Part shown: positions 1-9,303 of the stretch, piece by piece
Position numbering within the stretch: the first letter of the stretch is position 1
Layout: each line of letters opens with the position of its first letter
From: Bacteroidia bacterium
GTDB taxonomy: Bacteria; Bacteroidota; Bacteroidia; B-17B0; Aurantibacillaceae
Direction of reading: 5' to 3'
Length of the DNA: 32,799 nucleotides
Assembly: GCA_018000995.1 (NCBI GenBank)
Contig: JAGNIU010000032.1
Coordinates: forward strand, 1-32,799
Notes under the pieces: generated by a model
What the model saw: the letters and a program-made list of their open reading frames with translations, nothing else
Databases searched by the model: none
What the model was told of the DNA's origin: nothing
Made by a program: the position numbers and the translations under genes

Positions 1-2615
1 GTACACTCTACTCCATCCTTACATTTATTTAATAATTTCGATTCCCCATAACCAACAGCCTTTAAACGTGTTTTTGAAATTCCTTTTGCAATCATATAAT
101 CTACTGCGGTTTTAGCACGCTTTTGTGATAAAGCATTATTAAATTGATCGCTACTTTTCGAATCGGTGTGAGAGCTTAGTTCCACCATTAAACCAGGATT
201 CGATTGCATTACAGATACTACTTTATCCAATACGTTTTGTCCGGAACGGTCAAATTTATGATCTCCAAATGCGTAATAGATATTCTCAACAATAGTAATT
301 GAGTTTAAACTATCTTGTTTTGCTTTGTGTTTTAACTCTAATACTTGTAACCAAGGATCGTCAACTGTAAAGTCTCCCATTGCCACTTTATCAACCGATA
401 AAACTTTAAACTGGAACTTTCCTTTAATGGTTCTGATTAATTCTTTATATATACGTCCTTTTGTATCGGCGATGTATAATTTCTTTAAAGAATTTATGCG
501 AGGGTCGCTTTCATCTACATCAAATAAATATTCTAAACTTGCTTTTAAGTTTTTAAAAGCAAACTTACCTTTCTCGTCGGTTGTAATAGTTTGGTTTAAT
601 TGATTATCGGTACCATATAAAAACAACTTAGCATTATTAAATGGTTTTTTATCCTGATCGTAGATATAACCATATAATTGCATGATTAAGTCGGTATCTT
701 CAACATCCATATCCTTTAACATGATTTTCTCTGTTGAAAGCATATTGAACTGGAATTTACCTTTCGCTTTTGTATAGAAGCTTTTAATTTCCTTACCACC
801 TTTATTCGTTAAAATAACTTTTGTGTTTTCAGGAATATCTAATTCACTTTCTTCAATACTTACAATATAGTTTTGATCAGAAGGTAAATTACGGAAAGCA
901 AAAGCACCAAATTCGTTGGTAGTAGTAGTTTCAACCACATCACCATATTGGTTAGTAATTTTAATTTTTGTGTTTTTAATTGGTTTACTTGGATTTTCTC
1001 CAAACAATAAGTTACCTGCCATTGTTAAATCGTCATCAGTATATAAATCCGGTAAACTGTTTGGATCCATTGGTAAATTACGGAAGGCAAATTTTTTGTC
1101 TTCGTAATTATTAGTTACACGCGATATAACACCATTTGAGTTAGCTAAATAATAACGCGCTTTACCTGCTAATAAAGGATCATCAGAATCAACTTCTGCC
1201 ATGTATTTTTTATCTGCATCTAAGTTTTCGAATTTGAAGAAACCTTTCGCGTCTGTTTTTGTCGAATCAATTGCTTTATTATCCGGACCGAATAAACGAA
1301 CTTTTACGCCTTTCGCAGGATCGTTAGTGTTTTCGGTTAACAATACAGTTCCTGAAATATTAATGTATTTATTAGTGTATTTAAACCAATAGATGTCATC
1401 CTTTCCTTTTCCACCTTCGCGGTTAGAAGAAAAATAACCGGTTGAATCATTTAAGAAACAAATAGAGAAATCGTCAGCCGGACTATTTAAATGCATGCTT
1501 TCATTTCTACTCATAATCCATTTGCCTTCTTTTTCTTTTGCAGAGAAAATATCTAAACCACCAAAACCTGCTAAACCGTTTGAAGAGAAAAATAAAGTTC
1601 CGTCTTTACGTGAATTAGGAAACATTTCATCGCCACTTGTGTTTATATCAACTCCTAAGTTTACAGGCTTATCCCAGCCATCACCACTTTTCTTACAAAC
1701 CCATAAATCTTTTCCGCCTTGTCCGCCCGGCATATCAGAAGTAAAGAATAACATATTTCCATCAGCACTAATACAAGGATGTGCTACCGAGTATTCATCA
1801 CTGTTATATTGAAATGCTTTTATATCTCCCCATTTGCTATCGTGACCTGCTGCAAAATAAATTTTAGCACGGTTAACGAAGTTCTTATCCTTCTTCGCCA
1901 TGTAATCAACACGCGTGAACAATAAAGTTTTTCCATCAGACGTAAAACTTACAGGTCCATCGTGATACTGACCATTAATTTTACCTGATAAAGCTTTTTG
2001 TCCAGATGATTTTTCAACATTAATTTTAGAAACGAAAACGTTCATATAAGGTTGTCCGTTCATTTCATCAACTGTATATTCAAAGAAATCGCTTTGTTTT
2101 TCTGCTACATAAACTAATTTGTTATTTAATACGGCTGGACAAAATTCAGAACGAGAGGTATTAAGACCTTCCACATTTTTTATTTCGTATTCGATTGCTT
2201 TAGTTTGCCAGTATTTAATTTGTTGACAAGAGCGGATAGCATTCTTCGCTTTACCGTCGGTTGGTTTCTCTGCCAAATAAGCATTAAACTGATTAAGCGC
2301 TTCGGTATAATTATTATTTGTTTTTAAAACGTAACCGTAGTTATATTTTACTTCAGGGGCTACTTTAGTATTCATAGCTAAAGCTTTTTTGTAGCTGTCT
2401 TCCGATTTTTTGTATTCATTTAAAATACGGTAGCAATCGGCCAGTTTAATTAAACTTTCCTGTTGGTTATCGCCGCTTTTTTGTGAAGCTCTAGAATAAA
2501 GAGGAATCGCTTTAGCGTAAAGACCTTTTGTAAAATATTTATCAGCCTTCTTTTTTTGTGCAAAAGAGGAACCGAAGATTAAAAGAACAGATGTTATTAA
2601 TAAGAACTTTTTCAT
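1..2615 (-). CDS. PorE-like OmpA-family protein (TPR, PD40, CRD, OmpA_C), 3' end cut by window
   Basis: The reading frame is open from the ATG at 2615 to the left edge, giving about 871 codons with no stop, so the C-terminus is missing. Residues 1-19 form a Sec signal peptide (MKKFLLITSVLLIFGSSFAQ). TPR-like helices follow to about 130. PD40/WD40-like propeller strands lie near 220-400, for example DGKTLLFTR, DGNMLFFTSD and GTLFFSSNG. Three carboxypeptidase-regulatory-like domains lie near 415-760. An OmpA C-terminal domain begins near 780 (YYAFGDHKFDRSG, then SHTDSKSSDQFNNALSQKRA). This order matches PorE, the T9SS outer-membrane-associated protein that binds peptidoglycan through OmpA_C. 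It is the last visible gene of the operon, 40 bp after porP/sprF. Bacteroidota often carry several such paralogues beside porP genes, so this may be a dedicated partner of this locus and not the core PorE. I checked the frame by translating several separate stretches. Confidence 0.9.
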   Translation of the reverse strand, partial: MKKFLLITSVLLIFGSSFAQKKKADKYFTKGLYAKAIPLYSRASQKSGDNQQESLIKLADCYRILNEYKKSEDSYKKALAMNTKVAPEVKYNYGYVLKTNNNYTEALNQFNAYLAEKPTDGKAKNAIRSCQQIKYWQTKAIEYEIKNVEGLNTSRSEFCPAVLNNKLVYVAEKQSDFFEYTVDEMNGQPYMNVFVSKINVEKSSGQKALSGKINGQYHDGPVSFTSDGKTLLFTRVDYMAKKDKNFVNRAKIYFAAGHDSKWGDIKAFQYNSDEYSVAHPCISADGNMLFFTSDMPGGQGGKDLWVCKKSGDGWDKPVNLGVDINTSGDEMFPNSRKDGTLFFSSNGLAGFGGLDIFSAKEKEGKWIMSRNESMHLNSPADDFSICFLNDSTGYFSSNREGGKGKDDIYWFKYTNKYINISGTVLLTENTNDPAKGVKVRLFGPDNKAIDSTKTDAKGFFKFENLDADKKYMAEVDSDDPLLAGKARYYLANSNGVISRVTNNYEDKKFAFRNLPMDPNSLPDLYTDDDLTMAGNLLFGENPSKPIKNTKIKITNQYGDVVETTTTNEFGAFAFRNLPSDQNYIVSIEESELDIPENTKVILTNKGGKEIKSFYTKAKGKFQFNMLSTEKIMLKDMDVEDTDLIMQLYGYIYDQDKKPFNNAKLFLYGTDNQLNQTITTDEKGKFAFKNLKASLEYLFDVDESDPRINSLKKLYIADTKGRIYKELIRTIKGKFQFKVLSVDKVAMGDFTVDDPWLQVLELKHKAKQDSLNSITIVENIYYAFGDHKFDRSGQNVLDKVVSVMQSNPGLMVELSSHTDSKSSDQFNNALSQKRAKTAVDYMIAKGISKTRLKAVGYGESKLLNKCKDGVEC

Positions 2616-2655
2616 TTTATATTTTTAATTTGTTTGGGATGAATGCTATTTGTTA

Positions 2656-3609
2656 TTATAAAAATCTTGGTGACACCATTTTTGATTTATTTTTCCTGAT
2701 ATCAAAACCAAGCATAATTTCGTGTGAACTTCCTAAGTTCTTTCGGTCGCCCGTACCAATATCATAAGAGTAACCTATTCTGAATTGATTGGTAACAAGC
2801 ACTTGGAACAATCCACCAAAACCATAACCTTGACGGACAAAACCACCAAACCAAATACGTTTAGCAACAAAGAAATTTAAGTTAACATCAACCGTAGTTT
2901 TTCTTTGCACCTGTTTTACCATAATAGAAGGACTGATTAAAAAATTTTCCTTCACTACAAATGATTTACCCATAGTTAAAAATATATGTGGTTTTAAAAC
3001 ATAACTAAGCGAATAATCAGAAGCAACTCCACCTGTATCTCTAACCTGGAAAGATTTATTATATACTTTACCATTGTTTAAGTGAGTGGCGCTTATTCCA
3101 CAATAAAAAGTATTAGTTCTTAAATACAAACCCGCATCTACATCTAGAGAACCTTTATTTGCGCTTGCTAAATCAGCATAAGCTGCTTCTTCAGTATCCT
3201 TGTATTTCACTTCAGAGAAATCAAACTTATACATACTATACCCTGCTCTTGCACCAAACGCTAACTTGGTTTTGTTATTCACTTTAAGAATATACGAGAA
3301 GTTACCGTACACTGATGTAATTGATTTTGCACCAATCTTATCATTCATAGCATTTAAACCAATACCTACTTTATTATTGGCAATTGGACTATGAATACTA
3401 AATACCATAGTGGTTGGAGCTCCTTTAAATCCTAACCATTGTTTTCGTACATCCGATACAATTGCAATTGCATCGCGTGCACCCGCATAAGCAGGATTAA
3501 TTACCATTTGATTGTATTGGTAAAGATTATACTGTGGATCTTGCTGCGCAACAGCTTTACATGCAATAAATGCAGTTACAAAAATTAGCGCTTTTTTCAT
3601 TGTTCTCAT
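2656..3609 (-). CDS. PorP/SprF family type IX secretion membrane protein
   Basis: This 317-residue protein has a signal peptide and the family's start pattern just after it: QQDPQYNLYQYNQMVINPAYAGARD. The rest is an alternating beta-strand pattern expected of an outer-membrane barrel (QWLGFKGAPTTMVFSIHSP, then FGARAGYSMYKFDFSEV). In known systems SprF/PorP proteins are needed to export and hold specific type-B sorting-domain proteins encoded next to them. The gene directly upstream (3611-6397) ends in such a domain, so it is the likely client. Two ATGs are possible, at 3609 and 3600. MKKALIFVTAF from 3600 gives the more typical signal peptide, while 3609 lies one base after the upstream stop. 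Either start suggests tight coupling to that gene. Confidence 0.92.
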   Translation of the reverse strand: MRTMKKALIFVTAFIACKAVAQQDPQYNLYQYNQMVINPAYAGARDAIAIVSDVRKQWLGFKGAPTTMVFSIHSPIANNKVGIGLNAMNDKIGAKSITSVYGNFSYILKVNNKTKLAFGARAGYSMYKFDFSEVKYKDTEEAAYADLASANKGSLDVDAGLYLRTNTFYCGISATHLNNGKVYNKSFQVRDTGGVASDYSLSYVLKPHIFLTMGKSFVVKENFLISPSIMVKQVQRKTTVDVNLNFFVAKRIWFGGFVRQGYGFGGLFQVLVTNQFRIGYSYDIGTGDRKNLGSSHEIMLGFDIRKNKSKMVSPRFL

Positions 3610-3610
3610 T

Positions 3611-6397
3611 TTAATTAGTATCTCTTTTAGTTAATTCAATATATCCTTTTAGCAGCTCGCTGCCATTTTTCAAATCAATAATGTAATAGTAAGTACCCGA
3701 TGGAACGGTTTTGCTATTATTAGTACCAGACCAAAAATTATTGGTGTTATTGTAATCTGTTATTTCATCCAGTTTTTGTCCCCAACGGTTAAAGATGGTA
3801 ACAACATTACCCGGATACTGTTCAATGTTTTCTATTCTGAAAAAATCGTTGTGACTATCGCCATTTGGTGTTACGCCATTATAAACTATGAGTTGGCATT
3901 GATCGCTTATACTGAAAACTTGTGTTTCAGTGGTAATACATCCGCTTACATCAGCAGCTATTACTGTAAAAGATAAAGGAGATGAATTGCCGGGAGTAAC
4001 AACAAATGAAGAAGCATTTGAACCTGTATTCCAAGAATAAGTATTTGCACCTACCACTGTAATGGTAGCTGATTTACCCAAACATAATTCTGTAGAGAAA
4101 ATATCTATAGATGGAGGATTACCAAAACCAACCGAAACTGTGGTATAGTTATAACAACCGTTAGTTCCTAAACCTAAAACACTATAAGTAGTTGCTGCAG
4201 TTGGGTAAGTGTAAATAGAATTAGTAAACTGAATGGTTGACCAGGTATAAGTTGCTGCACCGAACGCTTGCAACGTTACTGAATCGCCACTACAAACTGT
4301 TGGTTTACTAGCTGTAGCACTCATGATTGGTCGGTTTACACCGGTTAAAGAGAACGATGTGGTTGACTTACAACCATTACTACCACTTACAGTATAATTT
4401 GTATTAGAAAAAACTAATACTGATATGGATGTGGTTGTTGCACCTGTATTCCAGGTATAAGATGTAGCTCCGCTTGCCGATAAGGTTACTGTATCCGGAA
4501 AACAGATTAATGCTTTTGAAGGCAGAACACTTAATACAGGAATTGTATTTACTGTAATATTTACAAATCCTGTATCTGTACAACCAAAAGAGTTAGTTCC
4601 AACTACAGAATAGCCTGTACTATTAGCAGGTTTTACATAAATACTTGTTCCGGTTGAAGAACTTGGTAACCATACATAATTGATAGCACCATTTCCGGTT
4701 AACAAGAGTGAGTCGCCAATACAAATACTTGTAGTTGGCGTAGATATGTTAACCGTTGGATTAGGTGAAACAACAACAGTATACGTTTCTATACCGGGAC
4801 AACCATTATCTAAGAATAATGAATATGTTGTTGTTGTTGTAGGAGAAACAGCAATAGAATAAGTTGATTGTCCTGTGCTCCATGTATAAGTTGTGTAAAT
4901 AGGTATAGATGCCTCTAATGGCACACTTGTACCAGCGCAATTAATTGCTGAAACAGTTGCAGTTATTGGAGCAGTTGGTGTTAACTGAGAAAATATATAA
5001 ATGGTGTTAGTTGTAAGAGTACAAAATCCGTAACTCGGTGGAAGTGTAAATGAAAATGCACAATCTACCCCTCCTGAAGTGGTAGTTGAAAAGTTTGTTG
5101 TTGAACCAGGACCCGGTGTCCAACTATAAGTTCCGGGATATGATGAGTGTGAATTAGTAACAGTAAAGCTTACCGGTGTACTACCACAAATCGCAGTGTT
5201 AGTACTTACAATAGTATTTTCAAGATGAAAAGAGAAGTTACGTGAGTTTGTTAAATAAGGATGGTCGCCGTCTCCAACAAAAACAAAATCAGGAATTGCG
5301 TTACCATCAAAGTCTTCTAATAAATAACGATATGCCTCATCAACCGTAAATGTTGTATAAGTCCAAAACGGATAACCTATAGTGCTTGTGCCTTTGAAAA
5401 CATTAAAGATTCCACTCCAATCAACAATAACCAAATCAGGATAAGTATCAGAATTAACATCCTTCATAACAAAATTCTTGCCAGTGATAAAAGAATCTGA
5501 ATAAAGACTGCTAAAAGATAAAGTTCCTCCATTCTTATTTAAACTGAATCCACCTGATGCTACAATGGCAATATCCGGCTTAGAATCGCCATCGTAATCC
5601 TTTGCTTCCAATGAATAAACTACAGTATTAAATGGCTCTTTATAAACTGTTGGTGAAGAAAATGATATTGCCGCTAAACCAAGGTTAGGATAAATCTCTA
5701 ATGTATCGGTCATATCATCAGTACCTACTACAAAATCATTAAAACTATCACCATTAAAATCAGCAATGGCTAAAGGTGTTGTAGGCGTGTTATTGACAAT
5801 ATTATGCCCATTATAAATCGAAAACACATTTATTAATCCAAAATTAAAAGAGAATGCATTTTGGAATGTAAAAGCCTGAATCAAATTGGTTGAAAAATCT
5901 TTTCCTGTACCAATAATATCCGGTTTTGAATCATTATTTAAATCGCCACACTCTATTAAACCAACTTCTAAATTTGGATTGGTGGTGTTTATATATGAAC
6001 TAGCTAATGCAATACTTGTTCCGCTTACGTTTTTAAATACTAATAAATCGCCTTGCGAATTGATGGTGGCAATATCAATATAAGTATCACCATCAAAATC
6101 ACCAACACATATATCCTTTGATGAGTTTCCAATATAAAGTTTCAGTGGAGCAATTGCTGTGAATTTTGAAGTGCCATCATTAAAAAATACTTCTAACGAA
6201 TCGTTTACTTTATCAATAAGTGTAAAATCCAATTTTCCGTCCTTATTAAAATCTAAGGCACGGGGTCTCGACCAAAAATTAAATAACTCAATGCTATCCA
6301 TTTTAGCTAAGCACAAGTTGTCGTAGTTTAGAAACTGCTGCGCATTAAACGAAGGGCTTAAAACAAACAACAGAAGTATGAGAATAATTTTTTTCAT
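3611..6397 (-). CDS. T9SS type-B cargo: VCBS/FG-GAP propeller, Ig-like repeats, gliding-motility-type CTD
   Basis: This 928-residue secreted protein has a signal peptide at 1-19. Seven calcium-loop motifs of the DxDxDGxxD kind follow at about 49-57, 100-108, 152-160, 213-221, 267-275, 313-321 and 362-370 (FDGDTYID, YDGDSKPD and similar). That count suggests a seven-bladed FG-GAP/VCBS propeller. Residues 400-830 hold roughly six Ig-like repeats with the pattern ICxGDSvtLxAxGAxxYxWsTG, common in large Bacteroidota surface proteins. Residues 835-928 form a type-B T9SS sorting domain: NGVTPNGDSHNDFF, IFNRWGQKL, PSGTYYYIIDL, LKGYIELTK. The protein is expected on the cell surface or released. It ends one base before the porP/sprF reading frame, which is probably its export partner. 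Its ligand cannot be told from the sequence. Confidence 0.9.
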   Translation of the reverse strand: MKKIILILLLFVLSPSFNAQQFLNYDNLCLAKMDSIELFNFWSRPRALDFNKDGKLDFTLIDKVNDSLEVFFNDGTSKFTAIAPLKLYIGNSSKDICVGDFDGDTYIDIATINSQGDLLVFKNVSGTSIALASSYINTTNPNLEVGLIECGDLNNDSKPDIIGTGKDFSTNLIQAFTFQNAFSFNFGLINVFSIYNGHNIVNNTPTTPLAIADFNGDSFNDFVVGTDDMTDTLEIYPNLGLAAISFSSPTVYKEPFNTVVYSLEAKDYDGDSKPDIAIVASGGFSLNKNGGTLSFSSLYSDSFITGKNFVMKDVNSDTYPDLVIVDWSGIFNVFKGTSTIGYPFWTYTTFTVDEAYRYLLEDFDGNAIPDFVFVGDGDHPYLTNSRNFSFHLENTIVSTNTAICGSTPVSFTVTNSHSSYPGTYSWTPGPGSTTNFSTTTSGGVDCAFSFTLPPSYGFCTLTTNTIYIFSQLTPTAPITATVSAINCAGTSVPLEASIPIYTTYTWSTGQSTYSIAVSPTTTTTYSLFLDNGCPGIETYTVVVSPNPTVNISTPTTSICIGDSLLLTGNGAINYVWLPSSSTGTSIYVKPANSTGYSVVGTNSFGCTDTGFVNITVNTIPVLSVLPSKALICFPDTVTLSASGATSYTWNTGATTTSISVLVFSNTNYTVSGSNGCKSTTSFSLTGVNRPIMSATASKPTVCSGDSVTLQAFGAATYTWSTIQFTNSIYTYPTAATTYSVLGLGTNGCYNYTTVSVGFGNPPSIDIFSTELCLGKSATITVVGANTYSWNTGSNASSFVVTPGNSSPLSFTVIAADVSGCITTETQVFSISDQCQLIVYNGVTPNGDSHNDFFRIENIEQYPGNVVTIFNRWGQKLDEITDYNNTNNFWSGTNNSKTVPSGTYYYIIDLKNGSELLKGYIELTKRDTN

Positions 6398-6411
6398 TAA
6401 ATATCTATCTA

Positions 6412-7233
6412 TTATTTATGTAACAATTCTATCCAGCCTTTAATTGGTTTACTATTATTATCGCCTAAACTGATAACAAAAAAGTAAGTACCTGTTGGAG
6501 CTAAATTATCACTGCCAAACAAAGTGCCTGCCCATTTTTTATCTACGTTATTATAACCTGGGATGTGAGCTAGTTGTTGTCCCCAACGGTTATAAATATC
6601 TACCACGTTATTTGGATACTGATCAATATTACCTAGATAAAAGAAATCATTGTTTCCATCGCCGTTAGGTGTAATACCGTTAAAAATTTCGAGTAAACAC
6701 GGAGAAGAGTTATCGAGGATAACAATGTTTTGAACTTTTGCGCTATCAATAGGAACTGTAAGTGTTCCTGTATATTGAGACACTACTAAACAAGAATACG
6801 TGCCTGGTACTAAACCATTAACCGTAGCACAATCATTAGTTGGACAAATACTTGATGGTTCCCAATAGTAGGCAATACTAAATTGACTTTGTGGAATTAC
6901 GCCACTGATACTTGCAGTAATTGCGCAGAAGCCATCCGTTTTACCAAAACAACTTACACCATTGTAATATGGTGTTGCAGTTAAACCAAATTTACCTACA
7001 ATATCAGGTTGCAAAAAACCTTGAGTAGCTGTTGCAAAACTTCCGCTATTGGTTGCAATTACAGTTTCACCAATATTATAATAGGCTTCAACACCTGTAG
7101 TGCCAACTGAACCACCACCACCGGCAGAATTTAAAACCTGAATGGGAATGCTTTGTGATTTTGAAATTGAAACAATTCCAAATACTAAAGCGACGATTAA
7201 ACTAATTTTATTTTTCATGTTCATATTATTCAA
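6412..7233 (-). CDS. Small T9SS type-B secreted protein with SprB-like repeat
   Basis: This 273-residue protein has a signal peptide, then a glycine-rich segment (NSAGGGGSVGTTGVEAYYNIGET) of a type often seen at the N-terminus of Bacteroidota type-B cargo. A single SprB-like repeat lies around 90-160 (VSCFGKTDGFC, AYYWEPSS, GLVPGTYSCLV). The last 95 or so residues are a type-B sorting domain: NGITPNGDGNNDFF, NIDQYPNNVVDIYNRWG, PTGTYFFVISL, IKGWIELLHK. It sits between the fibre paralogues and the larger type-B protein, so it may be an adaptor or anchor; that is inference. Start codons at 7233, 7224 and 7218 are all in frame. The first overlaps the upstream gene by 8 bp. MKNKISLIVAL from 7218 gives the most typical signal peptide. 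Confidence 0.85.
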   Translation of the reverse strand: MNNMNMKNKISLIVALVFGIVSISKSQSIPIQVLNSAGGGGSVGTTGVEAYYNIGETVIATNSGSFATATQGFLQPDIVGKFGLTATPYYNGVSCFGKTDGFCAITASISGVIPQSQFSIAYYWEPSSICPTNDCATVNGLVPGTYSCLVVSQYTGTLTVPIDSAKVQNIVILDNSSPCLLEIFNGITPNGDGNNDFFYLGNIDQYPNNVVDIYNRWGQQLAHIPGYNNVDKKWAGTLFGSDNLAPTGTYFFVISLGDNNSKPIKGWIELLHK

Positions 7234-9301
7234 TAACTATATAATTAAAATCTAATTGATAATTTGAGTTTACCGGAATACTTGATGACCCGTAATTTCT
7301 GATATACAAATTGAAACCCGTATTACCCGACAAAATTGTTGTATGATATGTTAAACCAAGTACATCATTAGCCGGAGAAACAACAACAGTTGGAATATTA
7401 GCGTATGGCTTATTGAATGTAACCGTTATTTTAATTTCATCACTAAAGCCAGGATAGTCCCCAAAATTATATGAGAAAGTACAAACTGCTCTCATGTACC
7501 CTTTCGTATCATTACAATTTCCGATTGCTGTAACAGTGAAAGGAAAAGAAGATAAAAAGGTTCCGGTACTAACAACCGAAAAAGTAGGACTTATTCCAAC
7601 TGCTTTAATATGTCCGTTATTGAAAACAATTCTACCTGTAGAAGAAGCGTTAAAACTTAAATCTGAGGAAGTAGCTGCTCCTCCTGAAATATTTACTAAA
7701 CCGGCAGCCGTACCATTATTCCCTACAAAAAACTCACCGTTACTTGTAAACGTATGATAAAACGTATTTAAAAGCGGATTCCCAATATGTAAGTGGTCAA
7801 CCGCACCATTCTTATCGTAAGCTAACGACATTCCATTCGAAACATCATCTCCGATGAAAAGTCCAGCAGGATTATTTCCCGAAGAACCTGCTGTATTTAT
7901 TAATCGTAATATCGGACGTGGTGTTGCACTAAAAATAGAATCATAAATACTCATAGCACTTAATGAACCAGCTCCATTTGGAATTTTTCCAAAATAAAAC
8001 TTTTGATTACCTCCATCCATATAGAAAACGCGTTTACCAAATTGACGATAGGTTAAAGAGTTGGTAGTATTATCGAATGCTAAAAATGCTTTGCTGATGT
8101 TTGATGATTCACCAAATACTAAACCCACATTATTTGAACCAAGAGAAGTAGATAAACTAATATAAGCATCGCCGGTAATATTATGAACGTGTAACTTTTC
8201 GCTAGCACCAACACCACTTGGCAAACCAATATTTACAACATCAGAGCTGTTTTGTAAATGAACATTTTGATCGACACCAATTAAAGTTCTTCCCCACGGA
8301 CCAGCACCTCCTGGTGCCCAATGTGATTTACCGTTTATACCGCGAGTTAAAACATCACCAATGTTTCCATTTGTATTAATGATTAAAGTGTCATTAACAA
8401 AAACTTTTCCTCTATCAAAAATAGCTGCGAAATTATTTATGTAAGTTGGTCCTGTACCTGAAGCGTACAATCCAACAGAACGTCCTGAAATATTACTGCT
8501 TGAAGTTCCAATGGCAATTACACCAACCGCATCACCACCTGGTGATGAAGCTTGTCCAATTGTTCCAACAGCTGAACCACTATTATTATTATTGTAGCCA
8601 ACAAAATGTCCGCCAATAATTGGATTAAATGTTAAAGTACCTGAGTTAGGTGCATTTCCTGAAGCCAAACCACGAATGGCTGCTTGGTTACCTATCGCGT
8701 TGGGATGATAAGCAAAAATAGCAGAGCTATCTAACGATGAATAACTAGCTACTTTTAATTTATTGCCGCCAACTATTGCCAAATCCCCAATAACAACTTG
8801 CTTTCCGTCATTGAGAATATTATTGCCCACGATCCAAGTGTTTGATGCGTTATCCCAATACATAGTTTGTCCTGTTAACGTTCCTGTTGGCATTGCAGAT
8901 CCACTTCCTGATGTTTCAGCGTATAATGCGTAGGGTACTGACATTAATTGACTAGTTCCGATAGTGGAAAAAGAAGTACCTCCCGCAGGATCAATACTCA
9001 CACGAATAAAATATGGACCAGTTGCCCAATTGATAGCAGAGAAAGTGCCGCTTGAAACAGCACCGCTTCCGATAGCTGCTGTAAAAATTCCGGCTGAGCT
9101 TGGTAACGATGTATTCGTTTCATCATAAACGGTTAAACCTGTTGCGCTACCTTGAATTATTTCAAATTTCAAACCAATGCTTGTACTAATAATATTACCA
9201 CCAGCATCACGAGCAACGCCCTGGTAATTTAAATACTGTGGCGCTTGTGAAAAAACAGTTGCGCTTAGTAAAACGAAAAATGTAATTATTCTTTTTTTCA
9301 T
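7226..9301 (-). CDS. Tail-fibre-like secreted protein, paralogue D (691 aa)
   Basis: A signal peptide is followed by the N-terminal domain shared by four neighbouring genes (about 20-130: QAPQYLNYQGVARDAGG, VYDETNTSLPSSAGIF, GTSQLMSVPYALYAET). The middle is a low-complexity beta-rich shaft with the fibre-type motifs GQTMYWDNASNTWIVG and GDVLTRGINGKSHWAPGG. Unlike its three paralogues it has no PNYT-type repeats. The C-terminal domain (about 564-691) starts NGHIKAVG, contains VTFNKPYANIPTVVVSP and NTGFNLYI, and ends NYIVIE. It is related to the ends of paralogues B and C. I see no T9SS sorting domain and no S74 chaperone motif. The likely place is the cell surface or outside the cell. Function is unknown; adhesion is an inference from its fibre-like build. 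Confidence 0.85.
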   Translation of the reverse strand: MKKRIITFFVLLSATVFSQAPQYLNYQGVARDAGGNIISTSIGLKFEIIQGSATGLTVYDETNTSLPSSAGIFTAAIGSGAVSSGTFSAINWATGPYFIRVSIDPAGGTSFSTIGTSQLMSVPYALYAETSGSGSAMPTGTLTGQTMYWDNASNTWIVGNNILNDGKQVVIGDLAIVGGNKLKVASYSSLDSSAIFAYHPNAIGNQAAIRGLASGNAPNSGTLTFNPIIGGHFVGYNNNNSGSAVGTIGQASSPGGDAVGVIAIGTSSSNISGRSVGLYASGTGPTYINNFAAIFDRGKVFVNDTLIINTNGNIGDVLTRGINGKSHWAPGGAGPWGRTLIGVDQNVHLQNSSDVVNIGLPSGVGASEKLHVHNITGDAYISLSTSLGSNNVGLVFGESSNISKAFLAFDNTTNSLTYRQFGKRVFYMDGGNQKFYFGKIPNGAGSLSAMSIYDSIFSATPRPILRLINTAGSSGNNPAGLFIGDDVSNGMSLAYDKNGAVDHLHIGNPLLNTFYHTFTSNGEFFVGNNGTAAGLVNISGGAATSSDLSFNASSTGRIVFNNGHIKAVGISPTFSVVSTGTFLSSFPFTVTAIGNCNDTKGYMRAVCTFSYNFGDYPGFSDEIKITVTFNKPYANIPTVVVSPANDVLGLTYHTTILSGNTGFNLYIRNYGSSSIPVNSNYQLDFNYIVIE

Positions 9302-9303
9302 AT

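Noticed and set aside
325..1812. Several short plus-strand open frames
   Set aside because: They lie opposite the long PorE-like gene, whose frame gives clear TPR, PD40, CRD and OmpA motifs; the plus-strand products have no recognisable features.
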